A stretch of 64,000 nucleotides of DNA, from positions 41,412 to 105,411 of the forward strand of contig NZ_SWCN01000020.1 of the NCBI RefSeq assembly GCF_005116575.1. The letters are read 5' to 3'. Numbering within the stretch: position 1 is the stretch's first letter; each line of letters opens with the position of its first letter. The notes under the pieces are model-generated. The model did no database searches and was not told where the DNA came from. It was given only the letters and a program-made list of their open reading frames with translations. This DNA is from Desulforhopalus sp. IMCC35007 (GTDB lineage Bacteria > Desulfobacterota > Desulfobulbia > Desulfobulbales > Desulfocapsaceae). Shown here piece by piece: positions 1-9,304 of this stretch. The position numbers and the translations under genes were made by a program.

Positions 1-780
1 GTCACTGGTTGTTTCGATCAGGTTACGGTAGCGTTCCTTGCTCTCTTCCAGGGACTTCACCAGCTTTTCCCGCTCTATAAAAATGGCTAAACGCTCACGG
101 TCAGCCATCATTGTCTGCTGGATGGAGTAGAGAGAAAGCATGGAAACCACCAGCAGGATAGCAAGAGAAATCACTGTGAGTTTTTGCCGCATTTCAGCTA
201 TTTGGACATGAACATCATCGAGATACATGCCTGTACCGATGATCCATCCCCAGGGCTCAAAGCCTTTTATATACGAAAGCTTCGGCGATATTTTGCCAGG
301 TTCATCCTTCCATTGCCAGTAATAATCAATGTATCCCGCTCCCTGTTGCCTGACCAGATCCACAAACTCACGAAAGAGATATTTACCGTTTTCATCCTTA
401 AAATCAGAAAGATCCTTACCCTGCAGATCGCTGCGATATGGGTGCATGAGCATCTTCGGTGTCATGTCGTTGATCCAGAAATAGTCCTTCTTTTCAGGCC
501 CATACCGAAGAAGATTAAGCCGAAGAATCGCTCTCTTCTGTGCTTCTTCCTTAGACAATTCACCGGAGAGTTCTCTCTCATGATAGGTCCCAAGCAGGCT
601 CCAGGCCGTCTCCGTCAGCTCCTGGATCATCTCTTTTTTGCGGGCTTTGAAACTTTCCTCCATCTGGGGCAGGAGAACAAAAAAAATGGCTGTAACAAAA
701 AGGAGAAGAGTAAAAAATGCTGGTAACACTATGCGACGTGAGGTCTTGTTGGACATCTCTCGAAATTTTTTTTCGTGCAT
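1..780 (-). CDS. Sensor histidine kinase N-terminus (single-Cache, PAS), partial
   Basis: An open frame runs without a stop from the ATG at 780 to the left edge, giving 260 residues; the C-terminus lies outside the window. A transmembrane helix at about residues 18-37 and a second at about 200-220 bracket a periplasmic sCache-type sensor domain, with the typical motifs YFWINDM near residue 100 and GWIIGTGMYLDDV near 178. A short coiled coil then leads into the start of a PAS domain (ERYRNLIETTSD at the edge). Cache-PAS proteins of this shape are usually histidine kinases or diguanylate cyclases that sense small organic molecules outside the cell, so the output domain is not known here. An in-frame ATG at 756 is an alternative start; neither has a strong Shine-Dalgarno. 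Confidence 0.85.
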   Translation of the reverse strand, partial: MHEKKFREMSNKTSRRIVLPAFFTLLLFVTAIFFVLLPQMEESFKARKKEMIQELTETAWSLLGTYHERELSGELSKEEAQKRAILRLNLLRYGPEKKDYFWINDMTPKMLMHPYRSDLQGKDLSDFKDENGKYLFREFVDLVRQQGAGYIDYYWQWKDEPGKISPKLSYIKGFEPWGWIIGTGMYLDDVHVQIAEMRQKLTVISLAILLVVSMLSLYSIQQTMMADRERLAIFIEREKLVKSLEESKERYRNLIETTSD

Positions 781-1215
781 GGCAAAGTCCAGAATCTGAA
801 AAAATTGAAAATTCCCGTTGCAGGACTATCTATTTGTTGTCTCCCTGTTGTATGAGTTTTATGCAATGTTCGTGCCGCAGCCCCCCACTGCATACTCCAG
901 CACAGCCTGGCATGGGTAACATATAGGTACAAAACCCAGTATTTTCAGCAGATGTAAAAATATGGTGACTTTAGCGCAACGGCAGAATAAAAAAGATTGC
1001 TGTCACTCCAGGTTCAAAGGTTATTCCACCTCGCCGGTGTTCTCGCTGAAAATACGGAAATAGTGTAAAGATGTTTGCCATATTGACAGAGAACCACCGG
1101 AGAAAGCCAGTAGGAAAGGGTTGCCTGAGTACGGGCGAGTACAAAAAATACACCAAAAAACTTTAAAGAGCATACGCCATCAGCCAGGGCACAGGTTACA
1201 ACCAGCACAAGACCA
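781..1215. other. Intergenic region between divergent genes, no gene seen
   Basis: This stretch separates the leftward Cache sensor from the rightward yciH. No frame on either strand has a convincing start with ribosome binding site or a recognisable product, and I see no tRNA-like or strong hairpin structure. It presumably holds the promoters of the two divergent genes, but I could not pick a convincing -35/-10 pair. Confidence 0.4.
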
Positions 1216-1578
1216 ATGAAAAAAGTTAAACCCAAAGGGGTGGTATACTCCACCGAAACAGGCAGGATCTGCCCCGGTTGCGGACATCCGCAAAAACAGT
1301 GTTGTTGCAGCAGCAGACAAGCTCCTCATCCATCCGGTGATGGGGTCGTCCGGGTTAGCCGTCAGACAAAGGGACGAAAAGGCGCTGGAGTTTCAATTAT
1401 CACAGGCATTCCACTGGCCGATGCGGAGCTGAAGAAAATCGCCAAAACCCTCAAGCAAAAATGTGGCACCGGTGGAACAGTCAAAAACGGGGTTATTGAA
1501 ATCCAGGGTGACCACCGGCAAATACTGGTCGAAAGCTTAGTACAATTAGGGTATAAAGCTAAACTTGCCGGTGGCTGA
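1216..1578 (+). CDS. yciH: SUI1/eIF1-type translation initiation factor YciH
   Basis: The 120-residue product has a short N-terminal segment with cysteines ([13 protein letters not shown], about residues 21-33), a linker, and a C-terminal SUI1 fold at about residues 50-120. The conserved core includes the [13 protein letters not shown] stretch and the [18 protein letters not shown] segment that is diagnostic of bacterial YciH. Bacterial SUI1 proteins bind the 30S subunit and are thought to influence start-codon discrimination or stress translation. Length and order match the family, which is usually 100-120 residues. hisC follows 58 bp downstream on the same strand, but the functions are unrelated and co-transcription is only possible. 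Confidence 0.92.
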   Translation: MKKVKPKGVVYSTETGRICPGCGHPQKQCCCSSRQAPHPSGDGVVRVSRQTKGRKGAGVSIITGIPLADAELKKIAKTLKQKCGTGGTVKNGVIEIQGDHRQILVESLVQLGYKAKLAGG

Positions 1579-1636
1579 GCCGCGTTTTTTCATCGTGAAA
1601 ATGGGTCGAAACAATCTCATCTGAAATAGGTACGAA

Positions 1637-2728
1637 ATGAATTGCATAAAATCTCTCTTTAAAAACGGGGTCATGGAAATGGCTACCTACAGCCCTATTG
1701 AGCCACCAGATCAAATAGCACTTCGGCTCGGTTTACCTGAGTCCAGAATAATTAAGCTTGATGCCAACGAAAACCCATATGGAGTTGCCGCCGAGGTGCT
1801 TGAAGAGCTGGGAAGAGCAAAATATTTAAGCATCTATCCCGACCCGGCGCAAAAAGCAATCCGGCAGGAGATCGCAAACTATGCCGGCTGCCAGGCAAAT
1901 AATATTGTGGCTGGTGCAGGCGCGGATGAATTGATAGATCTCATCTGCAGGCTGGTCCTTAACCCAGGCGACAAGGTCCTAACGTTTACTCCCACCTTCT
2001 CCTACTACAAACATGTTGTAGAGCTCAACGGCGGGGTTTTTGTTGATGTACACAGAAACGAAGACTACTCCATTGATCGTAATTCCCTCTCTGACATTGA
2101 TCTGACCGATATAAAGATCGTGCTGTTATGTTCACCCAATAATCCTCCAGGCAACATGCTGGAGGAGGAAGTACTGAACTATTTTCTGGCAAAAGATATG
2201 CTCGTGGTGGTTGATGAAGCGTATTATGAATTCTCCGGCAGTAGTTTTGCTGATCGCATTAACCAACACAACAACCTGATCGTCTTACGGACCTTTTCTA
2301 AATGTTTTGGCCTGGCTGGGCTGCGCGTAGGCTATGGAATCATGGCAACTGAGGTACAGCAGGCCATCATGAAAATCAAACCGCCCTATAGTGTCAACAT
2401 GGCAGCTGAGGTCGCCTTGAGGGTATGTCTCAGGAAAAAAGAGGTCTTTGCCCGCCAGGTACAGCAGATGATTGCAACCCGCGACAAGGTCATTACCGCA
2501 CTGAAGGGCTGTGATGAACTCGAGGTATATCCGTCACACTCCAATTTTATCTTGTTTCGATTAAAGAGCAAAAACGCAAAAGCCCTGAAAGACTCTCTGG
2601 AAAACAAAGGTATTCTGTTACGTTACTTCAATACAACGCAGCTACAGAATCACCTTCGGGTTTCCGTTGGAACAGAAGAACAGATGGACATCTTTTTGCG
2701 GGAATTTTTTTCCCTGTTACAGGAATAA
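1637..2728 (+). CDS. hisC: Histidinol-phosphate aminotransferase
   Basis: The 363-residue protein is a class I/II fold-type I PLP aminotransferase. It has the HisC hallmarks: LDANENPYG near residue 41, the SPNNPPGNML segment near 166, DEAYYEF near 193, and the Schiff-base lysine in TFSKCFGLAGLRVGYG (Lys222). HisC converts imidazole-acetol phosphate and glutamate to histidinol phosphate and 2-oxoglutarate in histidine biosynthesis. No other his gene is in the window, so it is an isolated copy. An in-frame methionine at residue 13 or 15 could be the true start, because family members usually begin about 10-15 residues before the conserved LDANEN region's leading helix. Confidence 0.93.
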   Translation: MNCIKSLFKNGVMEMATYSPIEPPDQIALRLGLPESRIIKLDANENPYGVAAEVLEELGRAKYLSIYPDPAQKAIRQEIANYAGCQANNIVAGAGADELIDLICRLVLNPGDKVLTFTPTFSYYKHVVELNGGVFVDVHRNEDYSIDRNSLSDIDLTDIKIVLLCSPNNPPGNMLEEEVLNYFLAKDMLVVVDEAYYEFSGSSFADRINQHNNLIVLRTFSKCFGLAGLRVGYGIMATEVQQAIMKIKPPYSVNMAAEVALRVCLRKKEVFARQVQQMIATRDKVITALKGCDELEVYPSHSNFILFRLKSKNAKALKDSLENKGILLRYFNTTQLQNHLRVSVGTEEQMDIFLREFFSLLQE

Positions 2729-2885
2729 AGACCCTGTAAAAAACTAACACCCTGTTTTATGAGACCAAGGCTGGTTTGATTCTGCTTTTGGGTTTCTTAC
2801 ACCGGTGGCGGTTGTTCTGACCTACACCCCACTCAATGGCCTCTGCAAGCACACACATAGAAACCTCACAAATTCTAGCTGCTCC

Positions 2886-2922
2886 CAGAGTGGCTTCCTG
2901 TTTGTTTCAGGAAACCACTCTG
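2886..2922. terminator. Strong hairpin between converging hisC and prc
   Basis: Arms of about 15 bases (CAGAGTGG..TTCCTG and CAGGAA..CCACTCTG) with one C/A mismatch close a TTTGTTT loop. The two flanking genes converge here, so a bidirectional terminator is the simplest reading. Neither side carries a good uridine tract, so it may instead be an mRNA-stabilising stem. The rest of 2729-3028 holds no gene I can support. Confidence 0.5.
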
Positions 2923-3028
2923 TCTAAAAGCTCTAATCCCCATCAGCAAAACCTCGACTTTAAATGAACCAGAAAACGTTCATCTCAGCTGTAGCAAAGG
3001 TGGAAAGTCCCCCTGAGGCGCCTTGGCT

Positions 3029-5128
3029 TTAGATATCAACCAGGATATTTATTGATTCCCGTACGTATGGATCCTTTTGGAGTTCTGCCTGCCAACTGAA
3101 AGAATGATCTTTATCCAGATCTTTTCCACCTGCGCCGGACAACAGATCACTACCATACTGCCCTGCCTGGGAGCTTCGCAACTGACCACTGAGGCTCGTT
3201 TTTTCTTTACGTTCCACTTCCATTCGTTCTCGTACATCCGCCACATTCAGGGAGACTGCAGTCTGCATCCCCCGTTCCTTTGCAAGTTTTGCCTCTTTTG
3301 CAATCGCCTGAAAGTCTGGGTCCTGGCCAACCCTCTTTTCACTCATTGTTCGAACTATATCGATGTTATAGGGTACTCCAGAAAATGTCACGTAATCGGC
3401 AGGTCCGATCTGATCCCAGGCAAGAGAGTAATCGAGATACTTTTCACCTGATTGCAGATGATGAAAGAGGCTCGGCAAGACAACATCTGGCGCAAAACCT
3501 CTGTTTTGGGTAGAACCGCCGCTGATACGGTAAAATTTCTGGGTGGTCAATTTGAGCACCCCGAGATCACCGAATTCTGCTAACGCTTCCGGGCGCAGAT
3601 TATTGTTTAGATTAATGATGTTCTGCACTGTCCCCTTCCCGTAGGTAAAATCGTCCCCGACGATGATAGCCCGTTTGTAATCCTGCAGCGCCGCGGCTAC
3701 AACCTCGGATGCCGAGGCGGAAAACTTGTTCACCAAAACAACAAGTGGACCACTGTATTCAATATTGTCATTATCATCACTCAAGACATGGACCTGGCCA
3801 CTACTGTCTTTTACCTGGACAACAGGCCCGGACTTGATGAACATTCCGGTAATATCAACAGCATCAATCAACGACCCCCCACCATCATTACGCAGATCAA
3901 GAATCATCCCTTCGGGATTGCTCTTCGTTACCTCTCTGATCGCTGTACGGGTATCATCTGTTGCATTTCTTGCATCTTCGCCGTTATTGGTCTTTTCAAA
4001 GTCACGGTAAAAGCTTGGAATCATGATATATCCGATTTTCCCGCCATCCGGTGCATCCAGCAGCGAACTTTTTACAAAGGTTTCTTCTATCTCAACCACA
4101 TCTCTGGTTATCGGAATAACCTTTTTCGTGCCGTCGGGTTTTTTTACCGTTAAAAGGATCTTGGTTCCCTTGGGTCCACGGATCAGCTGCGCGGCATCAT
4201 TTGGACGCATACCACTGATATCAACAGGATTCGCCCCATTTTCAGCGATCTGCAGGAGGATATCTTCGGCCTGCAGCATACCCTGTTTGGCTGCGGGCCC
4301 TCCCGGGACGAGACTCACCACTTTATTAAAGCCGTTTTCATCGCGAAGAATGGCCCCGACCCCTTCCAGGTTACCACGCATCTCAATATCAAACTGTTCT
4401 CTGAGTTCAGGAGGGAAATAATCCGTATGTGGCCCATAGGCTCTGGCAATTGCATTAAAAAAACGATCATAATGATCCTGAAGTTTCTCCTGATGCAGTC
4501 GAACAAAGAAGTCTTTGAAGATCTGACCCTCTTTTGCTGTTGCCTTGTCCCATAATTCTGCATCTGAAGATTTCACTTTTTCTGTTTTCTGGTCCTCCTC
4601 CAGCTCAAGGCGTTTATAAATTACCTGCTCTTTCATTATCTTACGCCACCGATCTTTTAATTCTGGCAGATCCTTGGCATAATCCATTTTTTCAGGGTCG
4701 GTCTCGTAGACCTCATCAATCGTCACATTAAAACTGGTGGCCATTATCTCATCTACCAGCCTTTCAACCTGGGCAATACGCTCCTGCATTATATTGTAGG
4801 CGGTTTCAGGCAAAACACTGGTACCATGCTGCAGATTAGCCCCAATATCAGGGGCAAAAGTACGTAGCACTTCTACGTCACTGCTGAGTAAAAACCTTTT
4901 CTGGTAGTCCAGTTGTTTCAGATAGAGATTAAAGACCGCTACAGAGAGGGTTTCATCCATCTTTTTATGGGTATAATGTGCTGCAGGCAGCGCATTTTCA
5001 AGCATATAGCCGATCAGTTGATTTCTCTTCTGATCCAGTTCCCAAAGATCCTCTGCACGAGCTAAACTACAGGTAAAGACAAGAAGTATAAGTACGACGG
5101 CCAACAGGCGGTGTATAATGTTTTTCAT
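3029..5128 (-). CDS. prc: Tail-specific (C-terminal processing) protease Prc/Tsp
   Basis: From the ATG at 5128 the product has 699 residues, close to the roughly 680 of Enterobacterial Prc. This start gives a clean signal peptide (hydrophobic LLAVVLILLVFTC, cleavage near ARA-ED at residue 25) preceded by a GGGGA Shine-Dalgarno; an upstream in-frame start at 5290 would bury the signal peptide. A long alpha-helical N-terminal region is followed by a PDZ domain at about residues 245-345 and an S41 catalytic domain. The Ser/Lys dyad is visible as SASASE (Ser472) and TYGKGTVQ (Lys498). A DUF3340-type C-terminal region completes it. Prc trims or degrades periplasmic proteins and affects cell-wall hydrolase turnover. 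It is monocistronic, facing hisC. Confidence 0.93.
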   Translation of the reverse strand: MKNIIHRLLAVVLILLVFTCSLARAEDLWELDQKRNQLIGYMLENALPAAHYTHKKMDETLSVAVFNLYLKQLDYQKRFLLSSDVEVLRTFAPDIGANLQHGTSVLPETAYNIMQERIAQVERLVDEIMATSFNVTIDEVYETDPEKMDYAKDLPELKDRWRKIMKEQVIYKRLELEEDQKTEKVKSSDAELWDKATAKEGQIFKDFFVRLHQEKLQDHYDRFFNAIARAYGPHTDYFPPELREQFDIEMRGNLEGVGAILRDENGFNKVVSLVPGGPAAKQGMLQAEDILLQIAENGANPVDISGMRPNDAAQLIRGPKGTKILLTVKKPDGTKKVIPITRDVVEIEETFVKSSLLDAPDGGKIGYIMIPSFYRDFEKTNNGEDARNATDDTRTAIREVTKSNPEGMILDLRNDGGGSLIDAVDITGMFIKSGPVVQVKDSSGQVHVLSDDNDNIEYSGPLVVLVNKFSASASEVVAAALQDYKRAIIVGDDFTYGKGTVQNIINLNNNLRPEALAEFGDLGVLKLTTQKFYRISGGSTQNRGFAPDVVLPSLFHHLQSGEKYLDYSLAWDQIGPADYVTFSGVPYNIDIVRTMSEKRVGQDPDFQAIAKEAKLAKERGMQTAVSLNVADVRERMEVERKEKTSLSGQLRSSQAGQYGSDLLSGAGGKDLDKDHSFSWQAELQKDPYVRESINILVDI

Positions 5129-5659
5129 GTATCTATCCCCGTAAAAAAGGTACCGAGACTGACATCGGATGAGCTGATATTTCGTAAAATTATCCTGGTT
5201 CATTGTATTCTTTACCCTTGAGATAAGCAGCGGAGGTCGGATTGTCCGGGCTACAATCCTATTCAACGTTCTCTGTTTGCAACTTTCCATAATTTCTTCG
5301 TAATTATGAATAGTTAAACTCAGTCCGCAGCATTTGGATATTGTTAATTGTCAAAATTTATTTTTACCCAGTGCTCTATAAATAATCCTAAAATGTGCAC
5401 CAAATATGATGTGACTTTTCAAAGAACAGATGGGAAAGGGAGTGAGCAGCAGTGGTCTCAACAAAAATAAGGAATTGCAGCTTTAAAAAGCTGGTGGGAT
5501 GAACAAAATATGAAGGTGCAGGCGAGAAATTCTACAAAAAGCAGTCTCTATCTGTTATCAATTTTTCGGGTTAAGGTATATTGACAGTATTTTTTCCATC
5601 TTCATAAAAATATAAATAATAAAATCTTAATATTACATATACAGTAAGGATATCAACCG
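5129..5659. other. Divergent intergenic region between prc and the MscS-type channel
   Basis: No gene is visible. The right half becomes very AT-rich just upstream of the channel gene. A perfect TTGACA lies at 5581-5586, but the hexamers 16-18 bases downstream match a sigma-70 -10 box poorly, so it is only a weak promoter candidate. The left part contains the in-frame upstream extension of prc, which I consider untranslated. Confidence 0.35.
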
Positions 5660-6922
5660 ATGAAAAGTAATTGGCTCACTTCTTTTTTCGAAAAGCTCGA
5701 TTTGTCAGCCACAACAGTCGAGCTGCTGGCGTACGTGCTTACTGTTTTGGCTGTTGGCCTCACAGCAATTCTGGCAACCCTGATTGTACGCAGAACCTTG
5801 TTACAGTTCCTTACCAACTGGATCCAGTCAAATAATTACAAATGGGATGATCCGCTGGCCGGAAATAAACTCCTCACTAAAATAAGTTGGTTTGTACCGG
5901 TAACTATCGTTTCTCTGGCAATTGATATGTTTCTTGATCCGGAGACTGCAAGCTATCTTCCTGCAAAAAGACTGATAAGCGCCTGCTTTGTCGTCGTCTC
6001 CGTTCTCAGTCTGACCGCTTTGCTCTCTTCGGCTAACGATATCCATCGAATTGTGAGAAAGAATAAAGGTTCCAGTCTTCGCGGCTACACCGATGCGGGC
6101 AAGATACTCACCTATATCCTCGGCGCTATTTTTCTTATCTCTATTTTTACAGGAAAATCTCCATGGGGTATTCTTTCGATCCTCGGCGGGCTCACCGCCG
6201 TAACGATGTTGGTTTTCAAGGATTCGATTCTCGGTTTTGTTGCTTCAGTGCAGATTAATTCAACAGACATGGTCCAGCTCGGTGACTGGGTAGAGATTCC
6301 ACAATATGGTGCAGATGGGGATGTTGTTGATATGTCCATCCATACTATTCGGGTTCAGAACTGGGATAAAACCATCTCGACTATCCCCACCTATGCCCTT
6401 GTCTCCAACTCATTTAAAAATTGGCGCGGGATGTCCGAATCCGGTGGCCGACGAATAAAACGTGCCTTGAATATTGATATTCATTCGATCCGGTTTTGTG
6501 ACGAACAGTTGCTGGACAAATTTTCCAGGATGCCACTGATAGAAGATTACATAAAAAACAAGCAGCAAGAGATTATTGAATATAACCAGAAGAATAACTG
6601 CGATCAGAACTCCGGCATCAGCGGCCGCCATCAGACCAACGTCGGAGTGTTTCGAGCCTATATTATCGCCTACCTGAGAAATAATCCCAATCTCCATCAA
6701 GACATGACTTTTCTGGTCAGGCAGCTTGCCCCGACCGAGAACGGTCTGCCCATAGAAATCTATGTGTTTTCAAAAGATCAGGCATGGGCTAACTACGAAG
6801 CTATACAGGCGGATATCTTTGATCACCTGCTGGCTGCTGTCCCCGAATTTGACTTACGGATTTTCCAAAATCCTACTGGTTACGATTTCCGCTGTCTCAG
6901 CCAGACGCGGCCATCAGACTGA
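5660..6922 (+). CDS. ybdG: YbdG-like mechanosensitive channel (MscM type)
   Basis: The 420-residue membrane protein has about five predicted transmembrane helices in the first 200 residues, then the MscS pore helix and beta domain. The segment GGLTAVTMLVFKDSILGF, followed by GDWVEIPQYGADGDV and KNWRGMSESGGRRIKRAL, matches the YbdG branch of MscS proteins in order and spacing. YbdG of E. coli has 415 residues and contributes a miniconductance activity released under hypo-osmotic shock. The start has AAGGA about ten bases upstream. The gene stands alone and diverges from prc; the osmotic theme recurs in the ABC operon at 8-12 kb. Confidence 0.9.
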   Translation: MKSNWLTSFFEKLDLSATTVELLAYVLTVLAVGLTAILATLIVRRTLLQFLTNWIQSNNYKWDDPLAGNKLLTKISWFVPVTIVSLAIDMFLDPETASYLPAKRLISACFVVVSVLSLTALLSSANDIHRIVRKNKGSSLRGYTDAGKILTYILGAIFLISIFTGKSPWGILSILGGLTAVTMLVFKDSILGFVASVQINSTDMVQLGDWVEIPQYGADGDVVDMSIHTIRVQNWDKTISTIPTYALVSNSFKNWRGMSESGGRRIKRALNIDIHSIRFCDEQLLDKFSRMPLIEDYIKNKQQEIIEYNQKNNCDQNSGISGRHQTNVGVFRAYIIAYLRNNPNLHQDMTFLVRQLAPTENGLPIEIYVFSKDQAWANYEAIQADIFDHLLAAVPEFDLRIFQNPTGYDFRCLSQTRPSD

Positions 6923-7004
6923 TGGCCAGATTTTGCCGTTTCTCCACCATTTTTTCAGGCGGGCCTTGGAGGCATTTGCGGTAAACTGGGGATAGAGGCC
7001 CCTG

Positions 7005-8141
7005 TTATGGCTCTGGTGGAATCAACACAAAATTACCAACATGCTTTTTCAGGAGAAATTCGCGTTGTGCATCCGCTATGCGTTCGAGTGGAAATGCCTT
7101 AGCAACAAGAGGCCAAAACTCGTCACGCTCAATGTAAGAAATAAGGTTTGGGAAAACCGGTTCATCCCATGCCGTGCAGCCGATCAACTTCAGATCCTTC
7201 AGATAAAAGGTGCGCATGTCAAGCGTCACAAGTGGTCCTCCAATCGCCCCGGATGACACATAACGTCCTCCCCGTTTTAACGCCAGCAACATAGGGCCGA
7301 AACCTGGCCCTGCGACGTTATCGATAACGACATCAACAGAATTTTCACCAAGGCTTGCAACGACATCATCATGACGGTCGATAACACGGTCCGCCCCAAG
7401 GGAAAGGACCTGATCCATCTTCGCCTTCGCCGCAATCGCGGTAACAGTGGCGCCCCGCCGTTTTGCCAGCTGTACAACCGCTGAACCGACACCACCAGAT
7501 GCCCCTGCGACCAAGACATGTTCTCCCTGGCGCACCCCGCCACGATGAACCATATTTTCAGAGGTACCATACGCACAGGGAATAACTCCAAGCTCGGCAT
7601 CACTCCAGTCACAGTCGACCGCGAACACCTCTCCAGCCGGAACCTTGACAAACTGGGCAAAGGCTCCGTCAAAATCAGATCCCATCCAGATATTTTCCAT
7701 CGAACCAAACCCCGATGCCCGCATGCAGGCCCGCACGAGTACACGTGAGCCAATGCTACCTGTATCACCACCCTTGGCAACGGCCACAATTCGACCACAA
7801 CAATCTGTTCCCTGGATGAACGGGAAAGGTGTTGTCTCGTTCCACCCTCCGTCATTTTTTTCTATTAACGGCTGTTCTTCTGCCGTTGCAGCTTCTGCGG
7901 TTGCTTTCGTCACCGAGGAAGAGTACCAGCCAATGCGCGTATTTATTTCCGTGTTGTTTACTCCTGCAGCAAGTACCTGCAATAAAACCTCACCCGGCTC
8001 TAAGGTCGGAAGTCTTACCACACGACACTGAAGTTTGGAGTATCCTCCATTGCCTGCGGTGACAACAGCCTTCATTACTTCCCCACCAACTTCTGGATCA
8101 AATCGATCCTGCTGAGGGGTTGTATCCCAGGTATTTTCCAT
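7005..8141 (-). CDS. MDR-superfamily zinc-type alcohol dehydrogenase/quinone oxidoreductase-like protein
   Basis: The start at 8141 (378 residues) is chosen because AAAGGGTGATC sits just upstream; a longer frame from 8210 overlaps the terminator of the ABC operon. The GroES-like N-terminal domain includes GEVLLQVLAAGVNNTEIN and the nucleotide-binding domain has the Rossmann signature VAGASGGVGSAVVQLAKRRG with a downstream GADRVIDR. It should oxidise an alcohol or reduce an enone/quinone with NAD(P)(H). I do not see the full catalytic zinc ligand set, so a quinone-oxidoreductase-like member is more likely than a classical alcohol dehydrogenase. An unusual charged/alanine-rich insertion near residues 75-95 (KATAEAATAEE) lies in the substrate domain. 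The substrate is unknown. Confidence 0.82.
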   Translation of the reverse strand: MENTWDTTPQQDRFDPEVGGEVMKAVVTAGNGGYSKLQCRVVRLPTLEPGEVLLQVLAAGVNNTEINTRIGWYSSSVTKATAEAATAEEQPLIEKNDGGWNETTPFPFIQGTDCCGRIVAVAKGGDTGSIGSRVLVRACMRASGFGSMENIWMGSDFDGAFAQFVKVPAGEVFAVDCDWSDAELGVIPCAYGTSENMVHRGGVRQGEHVLVAGASGGVGSAVVQLAKRRGATVTAIAAKAKMDQVLSLGADRVIDRHDDVVASLGENSVDVVIDNVAGPGFGPMLLALKRGGRYVSSGAIGGPLVTLDMRTFYLKDLKLIGCTAWDEPVFPNLISYIERDEFWPLVAKAFPLERIADAQREFLLKKHVGNFVLIPPEP

Positions 8142-8195
8142 ACTGATCACCCTTTCATCACTGATTCCCGCACAAAAAAAGTAAAAATTCTCAAC

Positions 8196-8220
8196 AAAAA
8201 AAGGGAGCAAAAGCTCCCCT
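8196..8220 (-). terminator. Intrinsic terminator of the osmoprotectant ABC operon
   Basis: On the minus strand AAGGGGAGC, a TTTT loop and GCTCCC are followed directly by seven T residues (8202-8196). It begins about 25 bases after the stop of the substrate-binding protein gene and ends the four-gene operon before the dehydrogenase. Confidence 0.85.
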
Positions 8221-8244
8221 TATAGACGGAACCACTTACCAATG

Positions 8245-9156
8245 CTATTGAATCAGATCTTTACTCTTCAGCCAGTCCATGGCCACATCGTGAACGGGCT
8301 TGTGATCTACGTCTACGGCCATATTGAGCTGCTGCATCTCTTCAGTTGTCAGGTTATCGGCAAGGGGTTTTAATATGGTCACAATCTCCGGATACATATC
8401 AAGGACTTCCTTTCTGACAACCGGTACAGGATTGTATACGGGGAAGAAGGATTTGTCGTCATCCAGGTTCACAAAACCAAAAGCCGCGATTCTACCATCG
8501 GTTGCAAAACCCATTGCAGAATTGACCAGTCCTTCCTTCAGTGCCTGGTAGGTGAGTCCAACAGACATTTTTTTGACCTGCTTGGGAGGAAGCTTGAAAT
8601 TGTACATCTCCATTATGCCCTTAAACCCATCAGGCCTCTCCCAGAACTCCGAATCAAGAGCAAAGATCAGTTTGTCAGGATTGTCAGTGACGTAAACCCC
8701 TAGATCAGAAATACTTTTGATTCCGAGTTCTTCTGCTTCCGCCTTGTTCATCATCAGGGTATAGGTGTTATTGAACTTGACAGGATCGAGCCAGACAAGC
8801 CCCTTTTCGGCGTCGGCTTTTTTGACCCACTCATAAACCTTTTCAGGAACGGTCATTGTTGCTGTATCTTTCTGCTCGTAATACAGGGTGTATGCGGTGC
8901 CCGTATATTCATAATAAAGATCGAACTGAGCATTCTCCAGCGATTTTCTGGCGATAACCGAACCAACCCCTGTCTTGAGTGTGACATTAAATCCTGCCTG
9001 CCCAAGAAGAATACTGGCCAGCTCAGGAAGGAGAAGCTGTTCGGTATAGTTTTTACCACCTACGATGAGGTTTTTTTCACTCGCAAAAACGCTGCCGGGT
9101 AGAAATACGGCCAAAATAAGTGACGATAGAAGAACACATTTACATAGCTTTTTCAT
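8245..9156 (-). CDS. osmF: Osmoprotectant (glycine betaine/choline-type) ABC transporter substrate-binding protein
   Basis: The 303-residue product starts with a signal peptide (LLSSLILAVFLPGSVFA, cleavage near residue 25) after an AAAAGGAGG ribosome binding site. The mature part is an OpuAC/OsmF-type periplasmic binding protein: VGGKNYTEQLLLPELASILL at its start, the GSVIARKSLENAQFDLYYEY segment and YTLMMNKAEAEELGI are typical. Such proteins deliver quaternary ammonium compounds such as glycine betaine or choline to an ABC importer. It is the last gene of the operon, separated from the upstream permease by about 150 bp. The ligand cannot be fixed from sequence; EgtU-type ergothioneine binding and other compounds remain possible. 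Confidence 0.88.
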   Translation of the reverse strand: MKKLCKCVLLSSLILAVFLPGSVFASEKNLIVGGKNYTEQLLLPELASILLGQAGFNVTLKTGVGSVIARKSLENAQFDLYYEYTGTAYTLYYEQKDTATMTVPEKVYEWVKKADAEKGLVWLDPVKFNNTYTLMMNKAEAEELGIKSISDLGVYVTDNPDKLIFALDSEFWERPDGFKGIMEMYNFKLPPKQVKKMSVGLTYQALKEGLVNSAMGFATDGRIAAFGFVNLDDDKSFFPVYNPVPVVRKEVLDMYPEIVTILKPLADNLTTEEMQQLNMAVDVDHKPVHDVAMDWLKSKDLIQ

Positions 9157-9173
9157 GTCATACCTCCTTTTAG

Positions 9174-9197
9174 GCTCCCTGGTCTGTACCAGAGAGC
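9174..9197 (-). repeat. Hairpin upstream of the binding-protein gene
   Basis: GCTCCCTGGT and ACCAGAGAGC pair with one mismatch around a CTGT loop, between the second permease and the binding-protein start codon. Binding proteins are usually made in excess over membrane components, and an intercistronic stem at this spot could serve that by protecting the downstream message. It has no T tract, so I do not call a terminator. Confidence 0.4.
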
Positions 9198-9304
9198 GCT
9201 AAGGTTTACGGGTGTAAACAAAACACTTTACATGAATTATTCAATTCCCTGTTAATATTCATTTTTCCTCGATCCATCATCAAAAAAAACAGAATCCTTA
9301 CAGC

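Noticed and set aside
184..726. 180-codon plus-strand frame
   Set aside because: It is antisense to the Cache sensor gene, whose protein has clear family motifs; the plus-strand translation has none.
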